Assembly: GCA_003233115.1 (NCBI GenBank)
Contig: QIKV01000082.1
Span: 1-45,621, forward strand
Reading direction: 5' to 3'
From: Oceanospirillales bacterium
GTDB lineage: Bacteria; Pseudomonadota; Gammaproteobacteria; Xanthomonadales; SZUA-36
Length of the DNA: 45,621 bases
Part shown: one piece after another, positions 18,151-27,217 of the stretch
Layout of the letters: the number at the start of each line of letters is the position of its first letter
How positions within the stretch are numbered: the first letter of the stretch is position 1
The notes under the pieces: model-generated
What the model saw: the letters and a program-made list of their open reading frames with translations, nothing else
Databases searched by the model: none
What the model was told of the DNA's origin: nothing
Position numbers and translations under genes: made by a program

Positions 18151-19899
18151 ATGCTAAAAAGAATCATCCTGCTGATCCTGCTCAGTATTTCCCTGGTTTC
18201 CTGCAAAGGTACTGCAACCGGGGAAACAACCCCTGCCACACAATTTGACCTGTTGGTGGTCAACGGCATGGTTTACGACGGGTTGGGTGGCGAGCCCTAC
18301 CGCGCCGACATCGGGGTACAGGGTGATCGCATTGCCGCCATCGGAACCGGGCTCGGCACAGCCGCCCAAACCATCGATGCAGTCGGCCTTGCGGTCGCAC
18401 CGGGCTTTATCAACATGCTTAGCTGGGCCACTGAATCACTGATCGAAGACGGCAGGTCCCAGGGCGATATCCGCCAGGGCGTGACGCTGGAAGTGATGGG
18501 TGAAGGGACATCCATGGGACCGCTCAATGACCGCATGAAGGCTGAATACCTGCAACAACAGGGTGACATCAAGTTCGATATCAACTGGACCACGCTGGGT
18601 GAGTACCTGCAATTTCTGCAAGACAAAGGTATTTCAACCAATGTCGCCTCATTTGTTGGTGCCACCACAGTGCGTATTCACGAACTGGGCTACGCAGACC
18701 GCCCGCCAGATGCCGACGAATTGAAACGCATGCAGGATCTGGTTCGCGAGGCCATGGAAGAAGGTGCGCTGGGGGTGGGGTCAGCGTTAATTTATGCACC
18801 CGCCTTTTACGCCGATACGGCAGAGCTGATCGCATTGAATAAGATATCTGCACAATATGGCGGGCGCTATATTTCCCACATCCGCAGCGAAGGAGACCGC
18901 GTACTCGAAGCGGTGGATGAACTGATTACCATTGCCCGCGAAGCCAACACCGGGGCCGAGATTTACCACCTGAAAGCCGCTGGAAGAAAAAACTGGAACA
19001 AGATCGACCAGGTATTTGAAAAAGTAGCAGCGGCGCGATCAGCGGGGCTGGATATCACCGCTGACATGTATACCTACACTGCCGGGGCCACCGGACTGGA
19101 CGCAGCCATGCCACCGTGGGTGCAGGAAGGCGGACTGGATGAATGGGTCAAACGCCTACAGGACCCCGTCATCCGCGCACGCCTGGTCAGGGAGATTACG
19201 ACAGCCACCGATACATGGGAGAACTGGTACCTGGGAGCGGGCAATGCCAGTAATATTCTGCTTATTGGCTTTAAAAATCCTGCACTTAAATATCTGACTG
19301 GCAAAACCCTGGCCGAAGTTGCCGCCATGCGTGGCACCACGCCTGTCATCACGATGATGGACCTGGTGGTAGAGGACCACAGCAGGGTCAGCGCCGCTTA
19401 TTTCGTCATGTCCGAAGAAAACATCAGGAAGAAAATCGCGCAACCCTGGATGGCGTTTGATTCTGATGCCGAATCCCTGGCACCCGAAGGTGTATTCCTG
19501 TTATCCAACCCGCATCCTCGCGCCTATGGCAACTTTGCCCGCCTGCTGGGTAAATATGTCCGTGATGAACAGGTGATTTCGCTGCCTGAAGCCATTCGAC
19601 GCCTGACGTCCTTTCCCGCTGCAAACCTGAAGATCAAAGATCGTGGCAGTATAAAGAAAGGCTATTTTGCCGATATCACCATTTTCAACCCGGCCACCAT
19701 TCAAGACCACGCGACCTATGCCGAGCCGCACCAGTATGCAACCGGCGTTGTGCATGTGATTGTCAACGGCGTGCCGGTGTTGCTGGACGCAGAGCATACC
19801 GGTGCCACCCCTGGGCGATTCGTCAGGGGACCGGGCTACAGTGGGCAGCAAATGGGGGAGACAAATAGAAATTCAACAGGCATTATTGTTGGACGCTAG
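18151..19899 (+). CDS. D-aminoacylase-like amidohydrolase lipoprotein
   Basis: A 582-residue amidohydrolase. The ATG at 18151 is chosen because it gives a lipoprotein signal (lipobox LVSC, Cys18); an ATG at 18100 would bury this. The C-terminal region matches N-acyl-D-amino-acid deacylases (AFDSDAESLAPEG, HPRAYGNFARLLGKYVRD, LTSFPAANLKIKDRGSIKKG), and two histidines of the metal region are present (YISHIRSEG, EIYHLKAAG). However, the expected first motif after APGFI, normally HxH or HxD, reads NMLSWATESLIEDGRSQGD, so the first metal-ligand pair is absent. It probably hydrolyses N-acyl-D-amino acids or a related amide in the periplasm, with one metal or altered chemistry. Divergent from the DUF5916 gene. 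Confidence 0.85.
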   Translation: MLKRIILLILLSISLVSCKGTATGETTPATQFDLLVVNGMVYDGLGGEPYRADIGVQGDRIAAIGTGLGTAAQTIDAVGLAVAPGFINMLSWATESLIEDGRSQGDIRQGVTLEVMGEGTSMGPLNDRMKAEYLQQQGDIKFDINWTTLGEYLQFLQDKGISTNVASFVGATTVRIHELGYADRPPDADELKRMQDLVREAMEEGALGVGSALIYAPAFYADTAELIALNKISAQYGGRYISHIRSEGDRVLEAVDELITIAREANTGAEIYHLKAAGRKNWNKIDQVFEKVAAARSAGLDITADMYTYTAGATGLDAAMPPWVQEGGLDEWVKRLQDPVIRARLVREITTATDTWENWYLGAGNASNILLIGFKNPALKYLTGKTLAEVAAMRGTTPVITMMDLVVEDHSRVSAAYFVMSEENIRKKIAQPWMAFDSDAESLAPEGVFLLSNPHPRAYGNFARLLGKYVRDEQVISLPEAIRRLTSFPAANLKIKDRGSIKKGYFADITIFNPATIQDHATYAEPHQYATGVVHVIVNGVPVLLDAEHTGATPGRFVRGPGYSGQQMGETNRNSTGIIVGR

Positions 19900-19941
19900 A
19901 AAGAGATCGCACAGGTAAATCATCTTTTAGGGCTTGGTTAC

Positions 19942-20601
19942 ATGCAGATTTTATTGGTCGAAGATAATCAGGCATTGGCAACTGCGCTGGTACAAGCTCT
20001 GCAAAAGCAAGGTTACGCAGCCAACAGCGTGGCAACCGGTGAGGCGGCTTTATACGTTATAAGAACTGACGTGCCGGATATTATTATCCTCGACCTCGGT
20101 CTTCCTGATATCGATGGCATAAGTGTACTCAAACGGGTAAGAAAGAAGCATGCCAACCTTCCTGTTCTATTGCTGACCGCACGTTCAGACCTGCACGACA
20201 AGATTGCCGGCCTGGACAGCGGCGCTGACGATTACCTGGCAAAACCCTTTGAAATATCTGAGCTTTTTGCCAGAATTCGGGTACTGGAGCGAAGACTGAA
20301 CACCTCTGGTTCAGCACAGATCAGTGTTGGAAAAGTTTCGCTGGATATCAATACTAACCTGGTGAGTTTCGAGAACGAGCCACTCGATCTGTCCCGCAGA
20401 GAATTTATGCTGCTGAAAATACTGTTGGAAAACGCGGGCAGGGTCTTAACCAGAAACACACTGGAAAGCCGACTCTATAGCTGGGGTGAAGAAGTTGCCA
20501 GCAATGCACTGGAAGTTCATATCCACCATTTGCGTAAAAAGCTGGGCACGGACTTCATCCAAACCGTTAGAGGGATCGGCTATAAGGTCAGTAGCCCATG
20601 A
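19942..20601 (+). CDS. OmpR/QseB-type response regulator
   Basis: A 219-residue regulator: receiver domain with acidic pair (E7, D8), phospho-acceptor Asp51 in IILDLGLPD, Thr of LLLTAR and Lys in LAKPFE; then a winged-helix DNA-binding domain (about 128-217; LSRREFMLLKILLENAGRVL and ALEVHIHHLRKKLG, then TVRGIGYKV). It is the first gene of an operon with its kinase (4-nt overlap), a cupredoxin, an FTR1 permease and an outer-membrane protein, so its likely target is this iron-uptake operon. Only 42 bases separate it from the amidohydrolase gene, so read-through is possible. Confidence 0.93.
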   Translation: MQILLVEDNQALATALVQALQKQGYAANSVATGEAALYVIRTDVPDIIILDLGLPDIDGISVLKRVRKKHANLPVLLLTARSDLHDKIAGLDSGADDYLAKPFEISELFARIRVLERRLNTSGSAQISVGKVSLDINTNLVSFENEPLDLSRREFMLLKILLENAGRVLTRNTLESRLYSWGEEVASNALEVHIHHLRKKLGTDFIQTVRGIGYKVSSP

Positions 20602-21917
20602 AGTCCATTCGCGTTTTCCTGGTCACTGTGATTCTTTCTGTTATGACCCTGATTATCTTTGTAGCCGTACTAAAAGGCTATCAATCCAGCATGAACCAGG
20701 CAGATATACTGTTTGACAAGCAGTTATTGGAAACAGCTACGCTTATCGCTATTTTCCCGACCGACAAATCTGTCACCCGATTCAATCAAAAGAGCACCAT
20801 TGCCTTTCAGATCTGGCGCAAGGGTGAGTTGGTAGCCACATCTACTAATACACCATTAACCGGGATCGCACCCCTTGTGCCAGGTTTCAATTACAGCAAC
20901 TTTAACGGCTACCGGTGGCGAACAGTGGCGTATTTCGACAGCTTGAATGATAGCTGGGTTGTGGCTGCGGAACGCACTGACCTGCGCTATGCGCTGGCGG
21001 AAAATATCATTTTGGAATCGGTATTCCCGATCTTCATCAGCATCCCCCTGCTGGGTATTTTAATCTGGATAATTGTCAGCCGGGGACTCAGGCCGCTGCG
21101 TAAATTTGCCAATGAACTCGAAGGCAAACAGGCGGATGACCTCAGCCCGCTCTCCTATCCATTCGCTTATCAGGAATTAAAACAAATCGGAGGATCGTCC
21201 AACCGCCTGCTGGGGCGCCTGGAAACCTCCCTGTTACGCGAAAAGCAATTTGCCTCCGATGCCGCACATGAATTACGTACGCCCATTTGCGCACTGAAAG
21301 TTCAATTGCATAATCTTACCGGGGACATGCCTGAAAGTAGCAACTATACCTATGAACTAACTGACACCGTTGACCGCCTGGGACATGTTGTCGAGCAGAT
21401 CCTGGATCTGTACCGCAGTTCACCCGACCAGTTTAATGCCACGTTCAGAACGATCGACCTGACTGCTTTGGTACAGGAAGTGCTGGCACACGAATATGAG
21501 CAGTTTGACAGAAAAAACCAGACGTTAGAATTTGAGGGCGAAGCCTGTTGCATGCTGGGGGACCGCTTCACCCTGACTACACTGCTGCAGAACCTGCTTA
21601 GCAATGCCAACAAGTACACCCCCACAGGTGGCCAAATTCGTGTAACCGTCCACAAATCCTCTAGCGGTATCGACCTGACCGTCGCAGACAGCGGCCCGGG
21701 TATTCCGCCACGTGAGCGTCAGACGGTGTTTGAACGATTTTACCGCATTGGCCGCGACCGCCACGCATCGGGTGAAAGCGGCTGTGGACTCGGGCTTGCA
21801 ATTGTGCAGCGTATCGCAGCGCTTCATGATGCCTCAATCAGTATCGGGCCTGCCGGATTCACTTCCGGAACAGCATTTCAGGTCAGCTTTGCGGTAATAC
21901 ACAAGAGTGGCTTATGA
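20598..21917 (+). CDS. QseC-like sensor histidine kinase
   Basis: A 439-residue membrane kinase: first membrane segment (about 5-25), a periplasmic sensor region of about 110 residues, a second segment (about 143-165), HAMP-like linker, then H-box SDAAHELRTPICALK, N-box NLLSNANKYTP, G1 DSGPGIP, F-box FERFYRIG and G2 GCGLGLAI. The overall layout is that of QseC/PmrB-type kinases. The periplasmic domain has no obvious metal-binding Glu pairs, so the signal (iron, copper, other) is not evident. It overlaps both neighbours by four bases (ATGA). Confidence 0.92.
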   Translation: MKSIRVFLVTVILSVMTLIIFVAVLKGYQSSMNQADILFDKQLLETATLIAIFPTDKSVTRFNQKSTIAFQIWRKGELVATSTNTPLTGIAPLVPGFNYSNFNGYRWRTVAYFDSLNDSWVVAAERTDLRYALAENIILESVFPIFISIPLLGILIWIIVSRGLRPLRKFANELEGKQADDLSPLSYPFAYQELKQIGGSSNRLLGRLETSLLREKQFASDAAHELRTPICALKVQLHNLTGDMPESSNYTYELTDTVDRLGHVVEQILDLYRSSPDQFNATFRTIDLTALVQEVLAHEYEQFDRKNQTLEFEGEACCMLGDRFTLTTLLQNLLSNANKYTPTGGQIRVTVHKSSSGIDLTVADSGPGIPPRERQTVFERFYRIGRDRHASGESGCGLGLAIVQRIAALHDASISIGPAGFTSGTAFQVSFAVIHKSGL

Positions 21918-22258
21918 AACGGTCAATGCCGGTGAAGTCATTATTGGGCCTGGGCCTTTTATTTGGCATTTACAGCCAGACGCTCCGCGCAGCAACGCCG
22001 GTGATAGAAATCGAAATCAGGGACCATTTGTTTTATCCATCTGTCGTTGAAGTTCCTGCCAACACCAAGGTAAAGCTTTTAATCAGAAACCTCGACCCGA
22101 CGCCGGAAGAATTTGAAAGCTATCCACTTAATCGAGAAAAAGTGATCAGCGGAAACAGTAAGGTCATTATTTTCATCGGTCCGGTAGCGCCCGGTGAGTA
22201 CCCGTTTTTTGGTGAATTCTACCCCGGCACGGCACAGGGGATAATCCTGGTCAAGTAA
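21914..22258 (+). CDS. Periplasmic cupredoxin-like protein of an FTR1 locus
   Basis: A 114-residue exported protein (signal about 1-26) with a cupredoxin beta-sandwich. The block TPEEFESYPLNREKVISG and the end YPFFGEFYPGTAQG match the small cupredoxin-like partners of bacterial FTR1 permeases. In my memory of that group the sequence is usually EFES-H-x-LNREK; here Tyr70 stands where His is expected, and no Cys or Met remains as a ligand, so metal binding is doubtful or different. It would accept or oxidise Fe(II) or deliver it to the permease. Overlaps the kinase gene by 4 nt; FTR1 follows after 15 nt. Confidence 0.82.
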   Translation: MKRSMPVKSLLGLGLLFGIYSQTLRAATPVIEIEIRDHLFYPSVVEVPANTKVKLLIRNLDPTPEEFESYPLNREKVISGNSKVIIFIGPVAPGEYPFFGEFYPGTAQGIILVK

Positions 22259-22273
22259 TACAATGGATAAAGC

Positions 22274-23086
22274 ATGCTGTTAAATTCTGTCATTCTGGTA
22301 TTACAGGAAACCCTGGAGGCAGCCCTGTTGATTAGTGTCCTGCTTGCCATAAGCCACCACTACCAACACCGCACAAACTGGCTGATCTACGCCATTATCA
22401 GCGGATTGCTCTTGTCACTTTTTTACGCAACCCAGATGGCACGGGTCTCAGAGTGGTTCGAATATACCGGCCAGGAAGTGATCAATGCGCTGCTGCAGAC
22501 TGCCACGACCCTGTCTATCATGATCTGCACCTGGATGTTATTGCGCTCCCGGGGTGCCGGGAGCAACAAACAAGCCGCGCATTATCTATCGCTGTTTCGA
22601 CTCTTTGCGGCCGTCACGGTAGTGCTTGCGATTACCCGTGAAGGCTCTGAAGTATTGATCTATTTGCTGGGTTTTTACCAGCAGAATGTGATCTTTCAAG
22701 TTATGACGGTCGGTTCTTTGATCGGTTTTGGCATCGGCGTAAGTATCGGAGTCCTGATCTTGTGCGGATTGCTTGGCCTGCAGGGCCGCTGGCGCATTAT
22801 CACCGCGGTGTCTATCCTCGCCCTGTTCGCAGGCAACATGCTTTCCCAGGCAACCCTTCAACTCATCCAGGCTGACTGGATTTCCTCTACCAGCGCGATT
22901 TGGGACTCATCAGGGGTGCTGCCAGAGAGTTCCCTGGGCGGCAAACTCCTTTACGCTCTCGTTGGCTACGAAGCAACACCTTCGGGCGTGCAGGCGATCG
23001 CTTACGGCACTGGCATCCTGTTGATCCTTGTCACCGGCATTTTGGCCGATAGCGTGCCTCGGCGGGAACCCGGTACACCGACGTGA
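22274..23086 (+). CDS. FTR1-family iron permease
   Basis: A 270-residue inner-membrane protein with seven predicted segments. FTR1/EfeU permeases carry two RExxE motifs that hold iron: the second is intact (REGSE, residues 122-126), but the first reads QETLE (11-15), with Gln in place of Arg and both Glu kept. It imports ferrous/ferric iron with the upstream cupredoxin. The next gene starts within its stop (GTGA), so the outer-membrane protein is co-translated. No EfeB-type peroxidase is present. Confidence 0.9.
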   Translation: MLLNSVILVLQETLEAALLISVLLAISHHYQHRTNWLIYAIISGLLLSLFYATQMARVSEWFEYTGQEVINALLQTATTLSIMICTWMLLRSRGAGSNKQAAHYLSLFRLFAAVTVVLAITREGSEVLIYLLGFYQQNVIFQVMTVGSLIGFGIGVSIGVLILCGLLGLQGRWRIITAVSILALFAGNMLSQATLQLIQADWISSTSAIWDSSGVLPESSLGGKLLYALVGYEATPSGVQAIAYGTGILLILVTGILADSVPRREPGTPT

Positions 23087-23802
23087 AAACCAGAGGACTG
23101 ATATTCACCCTGTGTCTCGGTGCTTTTTTGGCCTACTCCACCGAAAACCAGGCCAATGGAATCATGATCGATAAGATCTATCATCCCTACGTCCGCGAAC
23201 TGGAGCAAGAGCTGGAATGGCGCGCTACACTCCAGAATCGCCAGCCCGGGGTAGCGGATAACTCTCAGCTATACCGGTTTGCTTATGGGCGTGCGTTGAA
23301 TGAACGCTGGTCTGCAGAGGCTTACCTGGTAGGGGAAAAATCAAGTGATCAAAGTTTTCGTGTCGAGGGCTACGAAATGGAGTCCCAGTGGCAACTGACC
23401 GAGCAGGGAGAATACTGGGCGGATTGGGGGCTGTTGTTTGAAATTGAGAAACAGGCCAATAAGGATCTGTGGGAATTTTCAACCGGTGTTTTGGTTGAAA
23501 AGGAATGGGGCAAGTGGAGCAGTACCGCCAATCTGTTCTTGCAGGGTAATTGGGGTGCAAGTGTTGCCAACGGAATAAAGAGCAACCTGGGTTTGCAGGC
23601 CCGTTACCGCTACTCCAGGGCATTTGAACCCGCCATTGAGCTTTACCGGGGCCACAACACACTGGGCATAGGCCCCGTTATCCTGGGCCAGATTAAGCTC
23701 GCCAACAGAAGAAAACTCAACTGGGAAGCCGGTGTGATTCTGGGCCTGGTGAACAGCAGCCCGGACCGGACCTTGCGCTTGCTGCTGGATTTTGAGTTCT
23801 GA
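23083..23802 (+). CDS. Outer-membrane barrel protein of the iron operon
   Basis: A 239-residue exported protein starting with GTG overlapping the FTR1 stop. The signal ends near ENQANG. The rest consists of alternating strands with aromatic girdles and ends in LLLDFEF, a typical C-terminal outer-membrane barrel signature with terminal Phe. YHPYVRELEQELEWRATLQ near the N-terminus is a conserved-looking block. I do not recognise a named family. Because it is co-translated with an FTR1 permease it may be the outer-membrane pore for the iron source, or a sensor-linked accessory. Convergent with the propeller-protein gene, 11 nt away. Confidence 0.7.
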   Translation: MKTRGLIFTLCLGAFLAYSTENQANGIMIDKIYHPYVRELEQELEWRATLQNRQPGVADNSQLYRFAYGRALNERWSAEAYLVGEKSSDQSFRVEGYEMESQWQLTEQGEYWADWGLLFEIEKQANKDLWEFSTGVLVEKEWGKWSSTANLFLQGNWGASVANGIKSNLGLQARYRYSRAFEPAIELYRGHNTLGIGPVILGQIKLANRRKLNWEAGVILGLVNSSPDRTLRLLLDFEF

Positions 23803-23813
23803 AACGCGGACCA

Positions 23814-26066
23814 CTAGTTGCAGGCAAGCCCAGCAGGCGTGACCAGGCGTCGGGCATGCAGTTGCCCGGAACCGAACACGGGATCAACCGACGCGTAATC
23901 CACTGTTATCTCTCTGCAATTGAGTTGCGTGAAGGTGACGTCGCCCCAGCGTGGGAGCTGTACTGCAGCGGGATCAAAATTACTGCCGAAACGCGTACCA
24001 TAAGAAATCCGTGCGTCATCAAATGTCGCAACATTGCCGTTGACGGTTCCAACGCCGATGAGCCACGCCTGATTACCGGCATCGTCGTAGGTAAACCAAT
24101 AAAAGACCATGCGGTTGTCGCCCAGGTATCCCAGCACCCAGCCTTCGCCATCATGGCTGGGGTCATACCAGGAACCGCTAAAAGCTGAATTTGTGTCCGT
24201 CACAACCCCCGGACCCGGACACCCCAGACCTGAAAGCGATGTCAACCGGACCGGCTTGAGGGAGGCTGCACCATAGTTACCCACGGTACTGTTGTGGTTC
24301 ATTCCGGCCGTCCTGCAATCTTCGAATTCAAGCACGAAGCTACCCCATTTATCGCGCTGCACGGTCTTCGGGTCAAAACCCGGCCCAAATATGCCACCGC
24401 TGGTTATTTCCACATCACTAATTACGATGCGGTTATCGATTATGTCTCCAACACCCAGCACCCAGGCCTGGTCCGGCGCATCATCAGCATAAGTAAACCA
24501 ATAAATGATGGCCTTGTCAGCATTGATGATTTCAACTACCCAACCCTCTCCATCATGTGACCGGTCAAACCAGGAACCGCTGATGCCGTCAACGACCTGG
24601 AACGTGCTCGCCGCCAAGGCAGAGGAAAATACCTCAAATTCTCCCGCTGTTTGTGTTGCCGTCTCGTCCTCCTGCTCCCAGGCGATGAAAATTCGTCCGC
24701 TTGTTGCATCCTCGGTCATTGCGACTTTGCGGGCGTCGTACAACGCGCTATTGTCGGGGCCGGCATGGCTGAGGCGCTGGCCAGGAATACCTATCGGTGT
24801 CCGGGTCGGGCCATCAAGACGCTGGGAAAAAATTTCATACTCGCCGTCAACGGTATTGTCCCCACGCCAGCTAACCACGTATTGATGTGCGGCACCGTGG
24901 TATTCAACTGCCGGTTGGAACGCATCAAAGAGCTTCTCTACTGCACCACCCATATTGCTGATCAGAAAGTCATTCTCACCCGTCTCTGCGCCGGAGGCTG
25001 TCAGTAACTGGCCATAAATCTCAAACTCATTATCCAGTCGACCACCATTGGTGTCATCAGCCGACCAAACCACCAGGTACTCGTTGGTATCCCGGTTCCA
25101 GGTCACGTCCGGGTGCCGGGCCTCCCGCAGTATGTCTCCGTTGTTGCCGGAATCGCTGACCCGGATTGGTGCAGCCCCCACCAGGCTTCCGGTATCGGCC
25201 ACCAAGCGCTGCGCGAATATCTCAAATTCATCATTCACCAGTGGTGCAACGTTGTCGTCTCCATACCAGACCACAAGAAATTCATTGCTGGCTGCGTTGT
25301 AAGTCAGTTGCGGGCTGAAGGCATCATAGTTCGGGTCGTTCAGCGGCCCCATGCTGGAGATGGGGAAATCATTGTTCCCCACTTCGGCGCCACTGCTGCC
25401 ATCAAGTAACTGGCCATAGATTTCGAATTGGCCATTCGGTGAAGAGCTTGTACCATCTTCACCACGCCAAACGACCAAATACAGGTCGTCGCGGGCGTTG
25501 TACTTTACCGCAGGATCGATCGCGTCGTAGCTTCTTAAACCGTCCGGACCCATATCACTGATGCGAAAATTCTGCGCGCCTGTCAGGGCGCCTGTGGCCG
25601 CGTTAATTCGCTGACCAAATATTTCAAATTCACCTTCAACAAGGGCACCACGATTATCATCGCCATACCACACCACGAGGTACTCATTGCGGGTCGGGTT
25701 GTATGTCACCACCGGGTTTCTTGCATCATAAACCGCCATACCGGCAGGCCCCATGAAACTGACCCTGAAAGCTGTTTCGCCCAGCAACTCCCCGGTATCA
25801 GCGTTCACCCGCTGTGCGTAAATCTCAGCCTCACCGGCGGCTATCCCCGTTCGCTTATCTGTACCCTCCCAAACCAGAAGATACTCATTGTTCTGGCTAT
25901 TGAAGGCTATTTCAGCTTCACGGGCATCAAAATTAGAATCAAGATCCGGCCCCATGTGGGTCATCCGTGCCGGCGCGCTCCATACGCCGCTTTGGGCTGC
26001 GCCGGTTGTGGGCCAGTAAAATGCAAAGGCAAATAATGTAACCACCAGAATATTTTTAATGTACAT
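23814..26066 (-). CDS. Secreted repeat protein: seven propeller-type repeats plus duplicated C-terminal domain
   Basis: A 750-residue exported protein (signal ends near AAQS). About seven repeats of ~60 residues each contain a core such as NEYLVVWYGDDN, an EIFGQRINAATG-like strand and a FRISDMGPDG-like turn, which suggests a seven-bladed beta-propeller (about 40-490). The last third holds two copies of a ~120-residue domain beginning GSWFDRSHDGEGW and GSWYDPSHDGEGW, each with a WFTY strand and a conserved single-Cys region. Similar HDGEGW domains occur in secreted proteins of gammaproteobacteria but have no established function to my knowledge. AGGAAA precedes the start. Its gene follows the porin by 20 nt, so it is probably the last gene of a five-gene operon. 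Confidence 0.75.
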   Translation of the reverse strand: MYIKNILVVTLFAFAFYWPTTGAAQSGVWSAPARMTHMGPDLDSNFDAREAEIAFNSQNNEYLLVWEGTDKRTGIAAGEAEIYAQRVNADTGELLGETAFRVSFMGPAGMAVYDARNPVVTYNPTRNEYLVVWYGDDNRGALVEGEFEIFGQRINAATGALTGAQNFRISDMGPDGLRSYDAIDPAVKYNARDDLYLVVWRGEDGTSSSPNGQFEIYGQLLDGSSGAEVGNNDFPISSMGPLNDPNYDAFSPQLTYNAASNEFLVVWYGDDNVAPLVNDEFEIFAQRLVADTGSLVGAAPIRVSDSGNNGDILREARHPDVTWNRDTNEYLVVWSADDTNGGRLDNEFEIYGQLLTASGAETGENDFLISNMGGAVEKLFDAFQPAVEYHGAAHQYVVSWRGDNTVDGEYEIFSQRLDGPTRTPIGIPGQRLSHAGPDNSALYDARKVAMTEDATSGRIFIAWEQEDETATQTAGEFEVFSSALAASTFQVVDGISGSWFDRSHDGEGWVVEIINADKAIIYWFTYADDAPDQAWVLGVGDIIDNRIVISDVEITSGGIFGPGFDPKTVQRDKWGSFVLEFEDCRTAGMNHNSTVGNYGAASLKPVRLTSLSGLGCPGPGVVTDTNSAFSGSWYDPSHDGEGWVLGYLGDNRMVFYWFTYDDAGNQAWLIGVGTVNGNVATFDDARISYGTRFGSNFDPAAVQLPRWGDVTFTQLNCREITVDYASVDPVFGSGQLHARRLVTPAGLACN

Positions 26067-26086
26067 AGATCTGTTTCCTGAATTAA

Positions 26087-27217
26087 TTAAAATCCGATTT
26101 GTAAACGTGCCTGCAGAATTGAAGGTGACTCATTGATTCCGTGCCGGTTCGGGTTGGCATCCACTTTTATCCAGTTCAGCATCAGGCGATTGATGGGGTT
26201 GAAGTAGTAATTCACTCCAACGCTGTAATTTATCTGCTTGCCGCCACTGACAGCTTTGTCCTGTAAATTGATCCGGCTGACGCGGAACGCCAATTCCCAG
26301 GTTTTCAAATCTGTTACTTCAGGCGACATCCACTCGCCGCTGCGGAAGTTGAACCGTCTGCGGCCGTTAAAAATTCGTGAGGCCTCAAGGTAGCCCCCGT
26401 CAAAGCCCAAACTGCTGCCATCAAGCTGCTGCGCGCTGTACCGGGTCCACTCTCCCTGCAGGCTCCACGTACCTTTCTTCCAGACGCCTTCAACGCCAAT
26501 ACGGGTCAGCGTATCCAAATTCAGGAGTTTTCCCGTATCCACGAGGCGCTGACTGGTCACTGATGATTCGGGCCTGGCCCTGACACGTTCGACGCCAATG
26601 GCCTCCTGGTACATCGCACCCACGCCTAACCAGAAACGTGAGTCACCGGCGCGAAAGCGGCGCCCCAGGCGGGCTGCTGCCGCATTGCCAAAGTTTTTTG
26701 AAGTGCGAAAATTCAAGCGATCTTCACCAAATAGCCCGGCACGGAAACTCCAGCGGTTACCTTTGTGCTGGTAAACCAGACCCGTACCGTAGTGTGGAGA
26801 CAGCGCAGCAGGCAGAGCCCGTTCCATCAACAGGTTGTACTGGGAGTTGGTCACACGCTGAAGACTGAATGGAATCTCAATGCGACCCAGATAAAACTGA
26901 TTTTTCCGGTCGATGCCATAGCGCAGCCAGGAAGCCTGGGCACCATAAACGCCACCCTTAAAGTCGGCCAACACATAATATGAAATGCGTCGATTCAGTT
27001 TACCTCTGATCGCCAGTCTCAGCCGGCGTAAATTTAACCCGGAGCCGAGCGGCGTTTCATCAGAATGATAATGCGCCGCATCCACATCCAGCCTGCCACT
27101 CAGGGTTAAACCCGGGTTTGCGAGTGCTGTCTGGCGCATTACACCGAGGAACAGCAGCACCAGCAGCCTTCCGGAGTTCGTACACAGCAGGCCACGCGTT
27201 AGTCTGAGAGTAGCCAC
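26087..27217 (-). CDS. OprP/OprO-like porin
   Basis: A 376-residue outer-membrane barrel: signal peptide with hydrophobic core GRLLVLLFLGVM ending near ALA, then the phosphate-selective porin O/P pattern (LTLSGRLDVDAAHY, LRRLRLAIRGKLNRRISYYV, FYLGRIEIPFSLQR) and a C-terminal Phe (LQARLQIGF). The GTG start at 27217 lies 19 nt inside the preceding hydrolase gene; a later start would shorten the signal, so coupling is likely. Substrate specificity cannot be deduced: OprP relatives take phosphate, pyrophosphate or organic anions, and no phosphate genes are nearby. Its operon position suggests it passes the molecule handled by the ABC transporter. Confidence 0.85.
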   Translation of the reverse strand: MATLRLTRGLLCTNSGRLLVLLFLGVMRQTALANPGLTLSGRLDVDAAHYHSDETPLGSGLNLRRLRLAIRGKLNRRISYYVLADFKGGVYGAQASWLRYGIDRKNQFYLGRIEIPFSLQRVTNSQYNLLMERALPAALSPHYGTGLVYQHKGNRWSFRAGLFGEDRLNFRTSKNFGNAAAARLGRRFRAGDSRFWLGVGAMYQEAIGVERVRARPESSVTSQRLVDTGKLLNLDTLTRIGVEGVWKKGTWSLQGEWTRYSAQQLDGSSLGFDGGYLEASRIFNGRRRFNFRSGEWMSPEVTDLKTWELAFRVSRINLQDKAVSGGKQINYSVGVNYYFNPINRLMLNWIKVDANPNRHGINESPSILQARLQIGF

